From the IMG/VR virus record IMGVR_UViG_3300037189_006221, positions 1-37,580 of that record: 37,580 nucleotides of DNA; one strand, 5' to 3'. Origin of the DNA: a virus. Numbering within the stretch: position 1 is the first letter of the stretch; each line of letters starts with the position of its first letter. A program made the translations under genes and the position numbers. This document shows positions 24,233 to 32,161 of the stretch, piece by piece. The notes below the pieces were generated by a model, which saw only the letters and a program-made list of their open reading frames with translations, had not been told where the DNA came from and searched no databases.

Positions 24233-24745
24233 ATGAACAGAGAGCAATGGTTAATGCAGGCGGTGGAAGAACTGCGCCCACTATTCCAGGCTGCTGGATA
24301 CTCTTTGCCCACCACTGTGCGGGTTACCTGCGGGTTCCCTAGCACTGCCCGACGCAGTGGCACGTTGGGTGAAACGTGGTCCGCAGCAGACTCTGCGGAC
24401 GGCGCCACGGAAGTGATGATCAGCCCGGTACTGGCCGGCGCTGCGGATGTGCTGGCGGTGCTGCTGACACAATTGTCAGTGGCCGCTGATGGGCGTAAGC
24501 ATGCCCAGGTGCTGTCGGCTGTCGGGTCCAATCCTGATGACTATGCCGGCCTGCTGGCGGACCTGGGCGACTATCCCCATGCTGCCCTGGCACTGCCCAC
24601 CAAAGCCACTCAGGTCACCCGCATGCTGAAGGCCTGCTGCCCCTCGTGCGGTTACACCGTGCGACTCACGCAGAAATGGGTTAGCAAAGGCCTGCCCATT
24701 TGCGGCACTTGTGGTGAAGGGTTTAAATTGGAGGCTGCAGAATGA
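24233..24745 (+). CDS. SprT-like zinc-ribbon protein lacking the HExxH active site
   Basis: The start at 24233 (MNREQW) has GGAG five bases upstream; the earlier ATG at 24161 lies in the leader. The 170 residues follow SprT-like phage proteins: YSLPTTVRVTCGFPST, LGETWSAADSADGATEVMIS, the active-site helix, and a C-terminal zinc ribbon (C136-x2-C139 and C157-x2-C160) with YPHAALA and TRMLKACCPSCGY. Where the family has H-E-x-x-H (residues 79-83) this protein has TQLSV, so it cannot bind zinc there or cleave peptides. It overlaps the AAA+ gene by four bases and probably acts with it. Family placement is by remembered motif order. Confidence 0.7.
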   Translation: MNREQWLMQAVEELRPLFQAAGYSLPTTVRVTCGFPSTARRSGTLGETWSAADSADGATEVMISPVLAGAADVLAVLLTQLSVAADGRKHAQVLSAVGSNPDDYAGLLADLGDYPHAALALPTKATQVTRMLKACCPSCGYTVRLTQKWVSKGLPICGTCGEGFKLEAAE

Positions 24746-26331
24746 GCCGCGCTATTGTTTCGATTCTCAAGCACCCTGCTAGCACTGTGCTGGCTGCCGC
24801 CCGCGCACTGGGCTACACCGGGGCAGACGACAAAATGACCGCCGCAGAATGGATCGTTGTTTGCGGGCATGTCCAGGCGTTTGAGGGGCTTGTCGCGTCA
24901 GCGCAGCCGGCGCCAATCCTGGCGTATAAACCCAGCACCGCGATGGCAGCACTGCCACCCGCAAAACCTGCTAAACCTGATCCGGTGTTTGTCCCGGTTG
25001 TCAATGACTGGGGGCAGAAAGCGATGTCGGCCATTACTGCGGTGGACAATCAACTCCAGGCAGTGGTGGTGGCTGTTGCTAAGCTCACGGGTGATCTGTC
25101 GGGCATCGATTCCCGCGCTGACAGCGCAAAGCTGGCCGCCGCTACTGCCCGTTCAGAGGCTCAACGCGCAGCAACGCAGGCGGGCGACATGGTGCAGCAG
25201 GCCCGCGCCGACATGCAAAAAACCGAGACCGAATTGCGCCGCGCTATCGCTGATGCGGTGGCCCAGTTGCAGGCCCGTCCCGCGCCTGTCATTGACCCTG
25301 CTGCAGTCGCTACGGAGGTCTCCCAGGCTGTCGCTGCTGCGTTTAAACCGTTTGCCCAGGCTGTGACTGATGCCGGCGCAGAATCGACCATCGGCGCGAT
25401 GACGTCAGCTAGCATTGTTGATCGGAAAACCGCAAAACAGGTTTTCGGAGTGAATGTTAATGACGCAAAGGGCAGTCCGGTAATGGTTGATATTTGGGAC
25501 CATCCCGGCGCCCCTGCGGTTGACCCGACCTTTATTTGGTCTAAACCCATTCTGCGGCACCTGCTGCTGTCGCAATCGACGGGCGAAAATGTTTGGTTTG
25601 GTGGAGATAAGGGCACAGGTAAGTCTGAGACTGCCCGACAATTTGCTGCACGCACGGGCCGTGGATTTACACGGATTAACTTTCACAAGTATTCCGCCCA
25701 GGAGGACTATCTCGGCGCGACTGGCCTTCAAGCCGGGTCTACCGCCTTCGAGCCGCAAGCCTTTTTGAAGGCTTACACAAGCCCTAGCACGGTCATCCTG
25801 CTGGATGAAGTGACTAACGCTGATCCGGGCAATCTGGCGCCCCTGAATGGCCTGCTGGAGCCCGGCGCTGCGGTTTCAATCGGTGGTCACGTTTGGAGGC
25901 GTGCCCCGGGCGTGCTTGTCTTTGCTGCAGACAATACCCTAGGCAGTGGAGATCAGTCGGGCCGGTATGCTGGCACCCGTGAGATGAATAGCAGTCTGAT
26001 TGACCGTTTTCCTCGGATTGTGCGGTTTGATTTTCTGCCCATGAAATCGGAAGTGGAAGCTGTCGTCCGACATACTGGGTGCGTGCCCGAGTTGGCAGAG
26101 CATATTCTGCAGGCAGTTAATATCGCCCGTCAAAAAGTCACTACGGGCGATATTGTGGACGCACCCTCGATCCGCTCGGTGATCGGTTTCATCCGTGCGC
26201 TGGCGATGATGCCAGTAGAGGATGCGTGGGCCTCCAGTATTGCCGCACGCCAGCCCGCTGAGTCTGCCCTGGCGCTGGAGGCTATCCGCACGGCATCAAT
26301 TGATGAATCTAAAATTAAAGGCTGGATTTAA
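24742..26331 (+). CDS. MoxR/CobS-type AAA+ ATPase
   Basis: This 529-residue protein has an Ala-rich coiled-coil N-terminal half (about 95-180: AKLAAATARSEAQRAATQAG) and a C-terminal AAA+ domain. That domain has Walker A GGDKGTGKSE (287-296), Walker B VILLDE (351-356), a sensor-1 Asn in VFAADNT and SSLIDRF with an Arg finger candidate. The closest types are the CobS/MoxR (AAA_5) enzymes that remodel a partner carrying a VWA domain. The next gene encodes just such a partner. Codon use is clearly more GC-rich than in the structural arm. The target is unknown. Confidence 0.85.
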   Translation: MSRAIVSILKHPASTVLAAARALGYTGADDKMTAAEWIVVCGHVQAFEGLVASAQPAPILAYKPSTAMAALPPAKPAKPDPVFVPVVNDWGQKAMSAITAVDNQLQAVVVAVAKLTGDLSGIDSRADSAKLAAATARSEAQRAATQAGDMVQQARADMQKTETELRRAIADAVAQLQARPAPVIDPAAVATEVSQAVAAAFKPFAQAVTDAGAESTIGAMTSASIVDRKTAKQVFGVNVNDAKGSPVMVDIWDHPGAPAVDPTFIWSKPILRHLLLSQSTGENVWFGGDKGTGKSETARQFAARTGRGFTRINFHKYSAQEDYLGATGLQAGSTAFEPQAFLKAYTSPSTVILLDEVTNADPGNLAPLNGLLEPGAAVSIGGHVWRRAPGVLVFAADNTLGSGDQSGRYAGTREMNSSLIDRFPRIVRFDFLPMKSEVEAVVRHTGCVPELAEHILQAVNIARQKVTTGDIVDAPSIRSVIGFIRALAMMPVEDAWASSIAARQPAESALALEAIRTASIDESKIKGWI

Positions 26332-26332
26332 A

Positions 26333-27910
26333 ATGAATCTCCAAACCATTATTGGCCGCCCGCAGGTGCTGGGCTGGGAATTGCGCACCGCAATCGAGCA
26401 GGCTTTGCCACGCATCACCCAGGCGCTGGCAATCAATCCTGTTAGCGTTTTTTGGGCGCCCGGCGCCACTACGGCATCCATCGGACAGTATGGTGACATC
26501 CGGCTTCCCATGGTCAGTGATGATGCCGTTATCGGTCGGTCTATGGTGACGCGGTACGTGGGTTATATCGTCCACGAGCTTCTGCACCGCAAATATACTG
26601 ACTTTAATGTAAACGCTCCAAACGAGTATTTGGCCCGCTTCCACAATGCCGTGGAGGACGTTTGGATTGAGCGTAGGGCTGTCTCTGCTGCTTTGCTGGG
26701 CAATATTGAAAACCTTTTGTCCGGTTTGGTTGACGGTATTGTTGGCGAAGCCCTGGCACAGACTATTGATTGGACAAACCCGGCCCAGTTTCCATTCTCT
26801 TTTGCGGTGTTTGGCCGTAAATACGTTTCCCGCAAAATCCCTGTCCCGGGCAATCTGCTGTCAATTTACATTGAAGCAGACAAGCGCATTGATTCCTGTC
26901 AATCATCCGCAGACACCCTAGAAGTGGCCCGCTGGATTGTGGATCAAATTGGGAAACAAGACAGCAAGCCAAACAAGCCCAGGGAGGCCCAGGGAGGCGC
27001 GCAGGGCGACGCACAGGGGGAAGCCCAGGGCGATGCACAGGAAGGCGATCAGGAAGCCCAGGGTGACGCGAAGGAAGGCGCCCAGGAAGCCCCTGATGCG
27101 GGGCAAAGCAAGCCCCTAAACGGCAAGCACGATACGGCAGTCGAAGTGGAACCCGGCCTGCCTGCTCGCCCTGGCGATAGGGGGACGTTCTGCCGTGGAA
27201 ATAGTGTTTTGCCTGATCGGATTCACACTCCCACATGGGCATCGTATAGGTTAGAAGATTCTGATGTTCCTGCAGCACTGCGGGTTGATATTCGGAAGCT
27301 GTTTGCCAACACAGCAAACGACGATTGGCAAATGCACCGCAAAACAGGGTCAATTGATACCCGTCAATTGGCGACTGGAGGCGCCAGCATGTTTAAACGT
27401 CGTCTGGAAACCTCCGGTGTTGATTCTTCGGTTGTTATCCTGCTGGATGTTTCCGGGTCTATGTTCCCTCGCCTGATTGGACCGGCTGCAGGTGCCTGCA
27501 TGGCCCTTATGTCTGCACTTGATGGTGCTGGAGTTGAATCCGCGCTGCTTACGTTCGGCGACGGTGTTTCGACGGTCAAACCGTTTGGCAAGAATAGTCG
27601 CCAAACAAAGCAACATCTTCAACATATAAACATGGGCGGAGGAACTGATGACTATGTTGCTTTGCTGCATGCGCATAGTCTTTTGCATACCCGCAAAACA
27701 GGCCGGAAGGTTTGTTTTGTAGTGACCGACGGAGAGGGCCGTGTTTCAGAGACTAGAGCGCAAGCAAAAATTGGCGCAAACCTGGGCATTACGACCATCG
27801 GTATCGGTATTGATAAAGATGTTTCATATATTTATAAACATGCCGTGATGGTGAGAAAAGTGTCCGACCTGGGCGCCGCGATGTTCTCAAAGATCAAAGG
27901 AGTTCTTTGA
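26333..27910 (+). CDS. CobT/DUF2201-like VWA protein with zincin motif
   Basis: Starting one base after the AAA+ stop, this 525-residue protein has an N-terminal metallopeptidase-like domain with HELLH (81-85) and a downstream VEDVWIE (107-113) that could supply a third zinc ligand. An acidic/Gln linker (219-256) of AQG[D/E] repeats follows. The C-terminal VWA domain has a full MIDAS: DVSGS (372-376), Thr438 in GGGTDD, and Asp466 in VTDGEG. The layout matches CobT and the DUF2201 putative metallopeptidase-VWA proteins. With the AAA+ protein it would form a MoxR-VWA remodelling pair. Whether it is a protease is inference. Confidence 0.82.
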   Translation: MNLQTIIGRPQVLGWELRTAIEQALPRITQALAINPVSVFWAPGATTASIGQYGDIRLPMVSDDAVIGRSMVTRYVGYIVHELLHRKYTDFNVNAPNEYLARFHNAVEDVWIERRAVSAALLGNIENLLSGLVDGIVGEALAQTIDWTNPAQFPFSFAVFGRKYVSRKIPVPGNLLSIYIEADKRIDSCQSSADTLEVARWIVDQIGKQDSKPNKPREAQGGAQGDAQGEAQGDAQEGDQEAQGDAKEGAQEAPDAGQSKPLNGKHDTAVEVEPGLPARPGDRGTFCRGNSVLPDRIHTPTWASYRLEDSDVPAALRVDIRKLFANTANDDWQMHRKTGSIDTRQLATGGASMFKRRLETSGVDSSVVILLDVSGSMFPRLIGPAAGACMALMSALDGAGVESALLTFGDGVSTVKPFGKNSRQTKQHLQHINMGGGTDDYVALLHAHSLLHTRKTGRKVCFVVTDGEGRVSETRAQAKIGANLGITTIGIGIDKDVSYIYKHAVMVRKVSDLGAAMFSKIKGVL

Positions 27911-27922
27911 CCCTAGCCGCTA

Positions 27923-27940
27923 GCCCTGGTTCGCCAGGGC
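27923..27940 (+). other. Perfect hairpin after the VWA gene
   Basis: GCCCTGG-TTCG-CCAGGGC forms a seven-base-pair perfect stem with a four-base TTCG loop, 13 bases after the VWA stop. There is no T run after it, so it is not a typical terminator. It could protect the 3' end of the cassette transcript or slow the polymerase. Confidence 0.6.
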
Positions 27941-27985
27941 GTGCGAGTGGGGCCACAGTGGCAACACATACCCGGATATAAAACA

Positions 27986-28309
27986 ATGTCAAACGACGAA
28001 CTGAACGTGCAGCAGGGCGCTGCATATGAAGCACTTCGCAACGCAATCGAAGCCGCAGTGGATGCCCTGGCAAGCGCTACAACCGCAGCCAACGTCTACG
28101 CCCATGTAGTGGCACTGCAGAGCGATGACCCTGCTCAGACCCTGGCGCAGTTAGCCTGGACGAACCGGGGAAGCTGGAGCGGTGGCCCGTTGGGCAAGAA
28201 CAATCTGCAGGAGAACCTGCTGCGCGAGGAGGCTCTGCAACTGATGGTGCGCGATGAGTGGATGCGCCGCCCCTTGCGCAAGCTGCGCCCCATGAAAGGC
28301 CCGCAATGA
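27986..28309 (+). CDS. Unrecognised helical protein after the AAA+/VWA cassette
   Basis: From the ATG at 27986 the protein is 107 residues: MSNDELNVQQGAAYEALRNA, then AAVDALASATTAANVYAHVV and a basic end (RRPLRKLRPMKGPQ). It is mostly helix, with no membrane or metal motif. The ribosome-binding site is weak, and an alternative upstream start at 27941 exists but would cover the hairpin. It shares the GC-rich codon use of the cassette and overlaps the following micropeptide by four bases. Confidence 0.55.
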   Translation: MSNDELNVQQGAAYEALRNAIEAAVDALASATTAANVYAHVVALQSDDPAQTLAQLAWTNRGSWSGGPLGKNNLQENLLREEALQLMVRDEWMRRPLRKLRPMKGPQ

Positions 28310-28389
28310 TGGAGGAAGTCTGGGATTTGCTGTTTGCCGCAGCACTGGGCGTGGCGGGTGCCTACCTGCTGGTGCTGTGGATAGCATGA
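28306..28389 (+). CDS. 27-residue membrane micropeptide
   Basis: The frame MMEEVWDLLFAAALGVAGAY followed by LLVLWIA is a single membrane helix with an acidic N-terminus. Its ATG overlaps the upstream stop (ATGA), so translation would be by re-initiation. No other gene occupies this stretch. It is one of several tiny membrane ORFs in the right half of the window. Confidence 0.5.
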   Translation: MMEEVWDLLFAAALGVAGAYLLVLWIA

Positions 28390-28444
28390 AATTAGTTACT
28401 GCTTAACGCGACATTTTTGCAATCATGTAAACGGAGATATTTAA

Positions 28445-28762
28445 ATGAACTTTATTAACTTGACCCCTCACGCCCTCACGATTGAGGGAATCGGCACCAT
28501 TGAGTCATCAGGCGTGGCCCGCGTCAATGTCACGGCATTCCCTAGCATCAGTGCGTCTGGTGTGCGAGTGATGAAGAATGTGTTTGGCAATGTGAGCGGG
28601 TTGCCTGCTCCTAAGACGAACACTGTTTATATCGTCTCGGCGATGGTATTGAACGCAATCGGAATCCGCGCAGGGTCTGATGTTTTTGCGCCTGATACTG
28701 GCGAAGATGCAGTCCGAAACGACAAAGGCCACATCGTGGCCGTGAAGGGTCTGGTGTTTTGA
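28445..28762 (+). CDS. Conserved small protein (INLTPH family)
   Basis: This 105-residue protein begins MNFINLTPHALTIEGIG and continues with ESSGVARVNVTAF, VRVMKNVFGNVSGLPAP, NTVYIVSAMVLNAI and SDVFAPDTGEDAVR. The pattern (INLTPH start, SG-x-AR, GLPAP, YIVS, DVFAPDT) is recurrent in phages and some bacteria, with no function that I know. GGAGATATTTAA before the ATG is a good ribosome-binding site. It is likely a small soluble beta protein. Confidence 0.7.
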   Translation: MNFINLTPHALTIEGIGTIESSGVARVNVTAFPSISASGVRVMKNVFGNVSGLPAPKTNTVYIVSAMVLNAIGIRAGSDVFAPDTGEDAVRNDKGHIVAVKGLVF

Positions 28763-28977
28763 TCAAGCTGGTCACAGACCGGCCTGCGATGATTAAAAAC
28801 GAAGTTAATATAAGACAATCACTGGTTTTCGCAAGCCTGTCGGAGATTAAAACAAACGAGGTTTACATATCTTTTATGGGGAGATGGTCAGTATATAGAA
28901 TGGATAAAGATAGAATACCCCGATTGTGCGGGCATTACCCCGACATTCAATCCGCAATGTTTAGAGCTAGGAGATAA
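28759..28977 (+). CDS. Small unrecognised protein, TTG start
   Basis: The 72-residue frame starts with TTG overlapping the previous stop (TTGA); an ATG at 28789 would give 62 residues. It contains NEVYISFMGRWSVYRMDKDR and ends DIQSAMFRARR. The composition turns AT-rich again here, unlike the cassette before it. It has no visible domain. The stop is one base before the next ATG. Confidence 0.5.
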   Translation: MIKLVTDRPAMIKNEVNIRQSLVFASLSEIKTNEVYISFMGRWSVYRMDKDRIPRLCGHYPDIQSAMFRARR

Positions 28978-28978
28978 T

Positions 28979-29122
28979 ATGTTGTTTGATGTATTTGATA
29001 ATGACTTCAAAAAGGTGGGGACCGTCCAGGCCCCTGACCCGATTACCGCACTTCAAAAGGCCAAGCAACAGTTTAAATATGTTGCCGCGCCGATGGTGCA
29101 AGAATCCAGAGACAAACAATGA
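28979..29122 (+). CDS. 47-residue small soluble protein
   Basis: An AGGAG ribosome-binding site lies five bases before the ATG. The product reads MLFDVFDNDFKKVGTVQAPD, then PITALQKAKQQFKYVAAPMV and QESRDKQ. The layout (beta hairpin, then helix with a terminal A-P) is common for small phage proteins of the 'ITALQKAK' type. It is too short for usual gene finders but has clear translation signals. Confidence 0.65.
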   Translation: MLFDVFDNDFKKVGTVQAPDPITALQKAKQQFKYVAAPMVQESRDKQ

Positions 29123-29184
29123 TTTTATGTATTGGGTTGTTGTTGGTACTCGCTGTTTTGTTTACAGTCTATGATGAATGGTAA
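29119..29184 (+). CDS. 21-residue membrane micropeptide
   Basis: MILCIGLLLVLAVLFTVYDE plus W is a single membrane helix with a short acidic end. The ATG overlaps the previous stop (ATGA) and the TAA is one base before the next start. The tight packing suggests it is translated, but size alone gives little certainty. Confidence 0.45.
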   Translation: MILCIGLLLVLAVLFTVYDEW

Positions 29185-29185
29185 T

Positions 29186-29386
29186 ATGAATACAAACACC
29201 AAGAGAAACGAGCACCCGTCCTGCGGTTGCACTTCATGCCGTCGAGGCGGAGCAAGCCACTGGGGGCAGTACATTCACACTGCCGTAAACCGTGCCATCC
29301 GGCGCCGAAACAAGGCCGCACTTAAAGCGATGAAGGACATTGACACCTATATGGCGCTTGTCAAATCAACACCATACACAGATTAA
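29186..29386 (+). CDS. Small Cys-rich basic protein
   Basis: Starting at 29186 gives 66 residues: MNTNTKRNEHPSCGCTSCRR, then GGASHWGQYIHTAVNRAIRR and RNKAALKAMKD. The CGCTSCRRGG motif with nearby His could bind zinc, and the Arg-rich helix could contact nucleic acid. I recall similar small proteins in other phages, without function. It is the last gene of the rightward cassette, ending at the terminator. Confidence 0.6.
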   Translation: MNTNTKRNEHPSCGCTSCRRGGASHWGQYIHTAVNRAIRRRNKAALKAMKDIDTYMALVKSTPYTD

Positions 29387-29387
29387 A

Positions 29388-29407
29388 AAAGGGGCTTAGG
29401 CCCCTTT
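29388..29407. terminator. Bidirectional terminator between convergent operons
   Basis: An eight-base-pair stem (AAAGGGGC / GCCCCTTT) closes on a four-base TTAG loop. On the plus strand it is followed by TGTTGTTTT, on the minus strand by a run of six T. It lies between the last rightward gene and the end of the leftward primase-helicase gene. Confidence 0.8.
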
Positions 29408-29413
29408 GTTGTT

Positions 29414-32161
29414 TTAAAACTTATCCACTAATTCAGAATACGTTCCTGCGGTTTTGTTATATAGCAAAGCCGTCTCGCCCTGGGTGCCAACCCATCTATA
29501 TCTGCACTTCCAGACTGCAATCTCTACCATCTTGTCTGCCCGGTGGACGGTAATACCGCAGTCTGTTTTGGCCCACCATGCCATTGAATTACCAGATACA
29601 ACAACCTTGCCATTCCTCCGCGTGATGTATGCGCCTGTCGATACAGTCAAGCAATACACCTTACCTGCGTAAGGTACAACAACCATATTTCGGGCGGGTT
29701 CAACCGTTCTTTCTTTTTCATTTCTGATCATTACGATATAACGGTCGTAATGATGAGACAGCGCCCCAGCGTAGGATGAAATGTGCGCCCACATACCAAG
29801 CTCAATACATAGCCTCTGCACATCGTCTGCAAGCTGCTTGCTGGCAGTGTGATAAGTCGTATACCCTGATTCTTGTACGCTTCCGTCCCCAAAAATCATC
29901 CCGTCAAGCAACGCCTTCTTTGCTTCAATGGAAGATGACCATATCAGATTTGGAAGCCGCTTATTGGCGCAGCCTTCACCACAGTTTTCAATAACAAATT
30001 TCTGAAGCTCAGGGTTAGATCGCTTAAACATCCTGTTAACCCACATTGGCTTTTCGTATTCGCGTGCTGATTTACGAACAACGCAAGAGGATTTGACGCC
30101 AAGAGCGCTTACAACTTCCCTTGGCAGACTAGAGTTCTCATCTACTTGGCAAACTGACAGTGCGCCCATAGACACATGCCCCTCCGCTATCCAAAAACCA
30201 ACGTACCACCAGAACGGGTGGAGCGCATAGCCGTGATCAAAGTTTAAATTAGTAGGCGACGAGGCTTGGACTGGATTGCCGACCATTGGAATAGACCAGC
30301 GTGATGTGGTTACATCCTCGCTATTGCAAAAATTAAATCCTTTACTCCAAGTGCATGGACGGCCCGTCTTTTTTGACCCCTTAGTCTTCTTCCGGCTAAA
30401 TGCAGGCTTAACCAACATTCTGTGGTTTGGAGTTATCAGGAAGTCGGTTCCATTACCAGACCAGTGATGCATTGGTCCGTCATGGTCGTATTCATGGATA
30501 TGCTCCGGCAGTTCATAAAAAACATCCTGGGTATCTGGATTGAAGACGGCAACCCTATCTTCGTAGGATACTTGAGAGTGGTTGACCCATCCCCTCATCG
30601 TCAAGACTTCCGTATCTGACGAATAACACCCGCTAATGCTCATTCCATCCGGCCTGGGTTGATCGACGCCTGAACGATTGACCTTACTAGGGTGAGCAAC
30701 GAAAAATGTGTGGACATCGAACGCCTTACAGAACTTTTGAATTCTGGTCAGCATGTTACTGATTGCTTCTGTTTCTGTAGTGTTGTCCCGGGGAAGCTCA
30801 AGATAGTTATAAGGGTCAATCACCAAACCCCGGATTCCCATACGCTTTACACCGACCCTTGCTCTGTCAAGGATTGAGTCTAGGGTCGATGGTTCCTCTC
30901 CGTTTGAGTCGATGAATAGGAAGTGGTCATTCACCCAGTCAAGCGCAGCAGACTTTTCTGAATGAGACATGCGGTCCTTACCCTCAAAGAACCGTTTACC
31001 CGTGTAAATCTCCATCAGCCGGGATATATGAATCTCGGGTTGATTCTCAAAGCTACAAACCGCAAACTTCCAGTCATCTTTCCTGGCAATGTTTACCATC
31101 ATTTGATCAACGAAATTACTTTTGCCCGATGACGGATAACCCGTCACGACCGTAAGCTGCCCAGGTGCAACTGTGTAAATCTGGTCAACCGAGGAATATC
31201 CAGTCGAGAATCCCTTGCCTGTTCCTTTGGCGTATAAATCATTCAGCCTGTCTTCATACGAGGCTGCGATGGTCAGGCCGGCGATTGGATACGGCGCGGC
31301 AGCATCAATAATTTCATTAACCCTGACCCTCCCCGTCCGTGATGGGTCATTCCGTGATGGGTCAAGGAAGACTTCATTCAGGTCTTTACTAGAGAACTTT
31401 GCAATCCTGCATTTCTCTTTGCCAATTCTGCGTGCCAGTTCTTCGGCTAACGCTTGGCCGGGACCATCCTGGTCTGTTGCTAATACTACATACGGTGCTG
31501 CGTCCAGTATCTCCCGCGCATTCCATACATAAGCAAACTTTTTATCCTCAGACGGCAGTACCTTTCCATCTGCGACTTTGATTGGCGCCCCGGAAGGCAC
31601 ACTAACTGCATTTAAAACTCCAGACTCAATCAATGTCAGGCAATCAATCTCACCTTCGACAATGATGATTGGCTTGCCTTTTTCTACAAGGTCAATACCA
31701 AAGAAGTCATGCGCACCCCCGGCGTCTTGTGTAAAATCCTTTTCAGGGAACGATCTATATTTGGCAGATACTAACGCCCCGTTCCTGAAATAAGGAAAAC
31801 CAATTGCATCTGCGGTTTTGTTTAGGCGACTAAAGAATTTATCCGCAGCAAATAACTGCATTTTGTCTGCGGTTTCTTTAGTTATACCCCTTGTAAGTAA
31901 ATAAGCATAATGTTTTTCTTCTAACTTATTACTGATAATTTCTTTAGTCACTATAGCTGCCAATTTAAACTCCCGTTTGGTCTTTGGTTGTATAGCGCCT
32001 GTCTCTTGACAGTGGTGACAGTAGTAAAGAACTGCCCCGTCACCCTTGCGGGTGAGCGTCATGTCTTTTGCCCTGCTGTTTTTTCTGTCTCCCGAGCATG
32101 CGGGGCAGGCTACTCTCGTTGATTCATTGAAGTCAAATTGCTCAATGAACTCAGGTGTCAT
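29414..32161 (-). CDS. T7 gp4-like primase-helicase with in-frame intein
   Basis: The 915-residue precursor has an N-terminal zinc site (C19-x2-C22, C48-x2-C51) and a Toprim domain with VEGEID (168-173) and DQD (230-232). Its RecA-type helicase has Walker A GYPSSGKSN (341-349), Walker B GLVIDPYNYLE and VAHPSK (488-493). A 347-residue intein (512-858) interrupts the helicase DNA-contact motif SISG|SMAWW. The spliced protein would have 568 residues, the usual size. It unwinds the fork and lays primers. It overlaps the upstream small HNH gene by four bases. Confidence 0.92.
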   Translation of the reverse strand: MTPEFIEQFDFNESTRVACPACSGDRKNSRAKDMTLTRKGDGAVLYYCHHCQETGAIQPKTKREFKLAAIVTKEIISNKLEEKHYAYLLTRGITKETADKMQLFAADKFFSRLNKTADAIGFPYFRNGALVSAKYRSFPEKDFTQDAGGAHDFFGIDLVEKGKPIIIVEGEIDCLTLIESGVLNAVSVPSGAPIKVADGKVLPSEDKKFAYVWNAREILDAAPYVVLATDQDGPGQALAEELARRIGKEKCRIAKFSSKDLNEVFLDPSRNDPSRTGRVRVNEIIDAAAPYPIAGLTIAASYEDRLNDLYAKGTGKGFSTGYSSVDQIYTVAPGQLTVVTGYPSSGKSNFVDQMMVNIARKDDWKFAVCSFENQPEIHISRLMEIYTGKRFFEGKDRMSHSEKSAALDWVNDHFLFIDSNGEEPSTLDSILDRARVGVKRMGIRGLVIDPYNYLELPRDNTTETEAISNMLTRIQKFCKAFDVHTFFVAHPSKVNRSGVDQPRPDGMSISGCYSSDTEVLTMRGWVNHSQVSYEDRVAVFNPDTQDVFYELPEHIHEYDHDGPMHHWSGNGTDFLITPNHRMLVKPAFSRKKTKGSKKTGRPCTWSKGFNFCNSEDVTTSRWSIPMVGNPVQASSPTNLNFDHGYALHPFWWYVGFWIAEGHVSMGALSVCQVDENSSLPREVVSALGVKSSCVVRKSAREYEKPMWVNRMFKRSNPELQKFVIENCGEGCANKRLPNLIWSSSIEAKKALLDGMIFGDGSVQESGYTTYHTASKQLADDVQRLCIELGMWAHISSYAGALSHHYDRYIVMIRNEKERTVEPARNMVVVPYAGKVYCLTVSTGAYITRRNGKVVVSGNSMAWWAKTDCGITVHRADKMVEIAVWKCRYRWVGTQGETALLYNKTAGTYSELVDKF
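29588..30628 (-). mobile_element. LAGLIDADG intein in the helicase
   Basis: The inserted segment begins CYSSDTEVLTMRGW (block A, Cys1) and has block B FLITPNH. It carries two LAGLIDADG-type helices (WWYVGFWIAEGH and LLDGMIFGDGS) and ends VYCLTVSTGAYITRRN then GKVVVSGN, with Ser as the first residue after it. Cys1, the terminal Asn and the +1 Ser are the catalytic residues for splicing. The usual penultimate His is Gly. The endonuclease acidic residues in the two helices are intact (E660, D760 region), so it may still be an active homing element. Confidence 0.9.

Noticed and set aside
24857-25366. 169-residue plus-strand frame inside the AAA+ gene
   Set aside because: Composition is typical of an alternate frame of GC-rich Ala-rich coding DNA; no start signal or family match.
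26763-27353. 196-residue antisense frame inside the VWA gene
   Set aside because: It is Pro/Arg-rich as expected for the complement of the GC-rich repeat linker and overlaps a clear gene.
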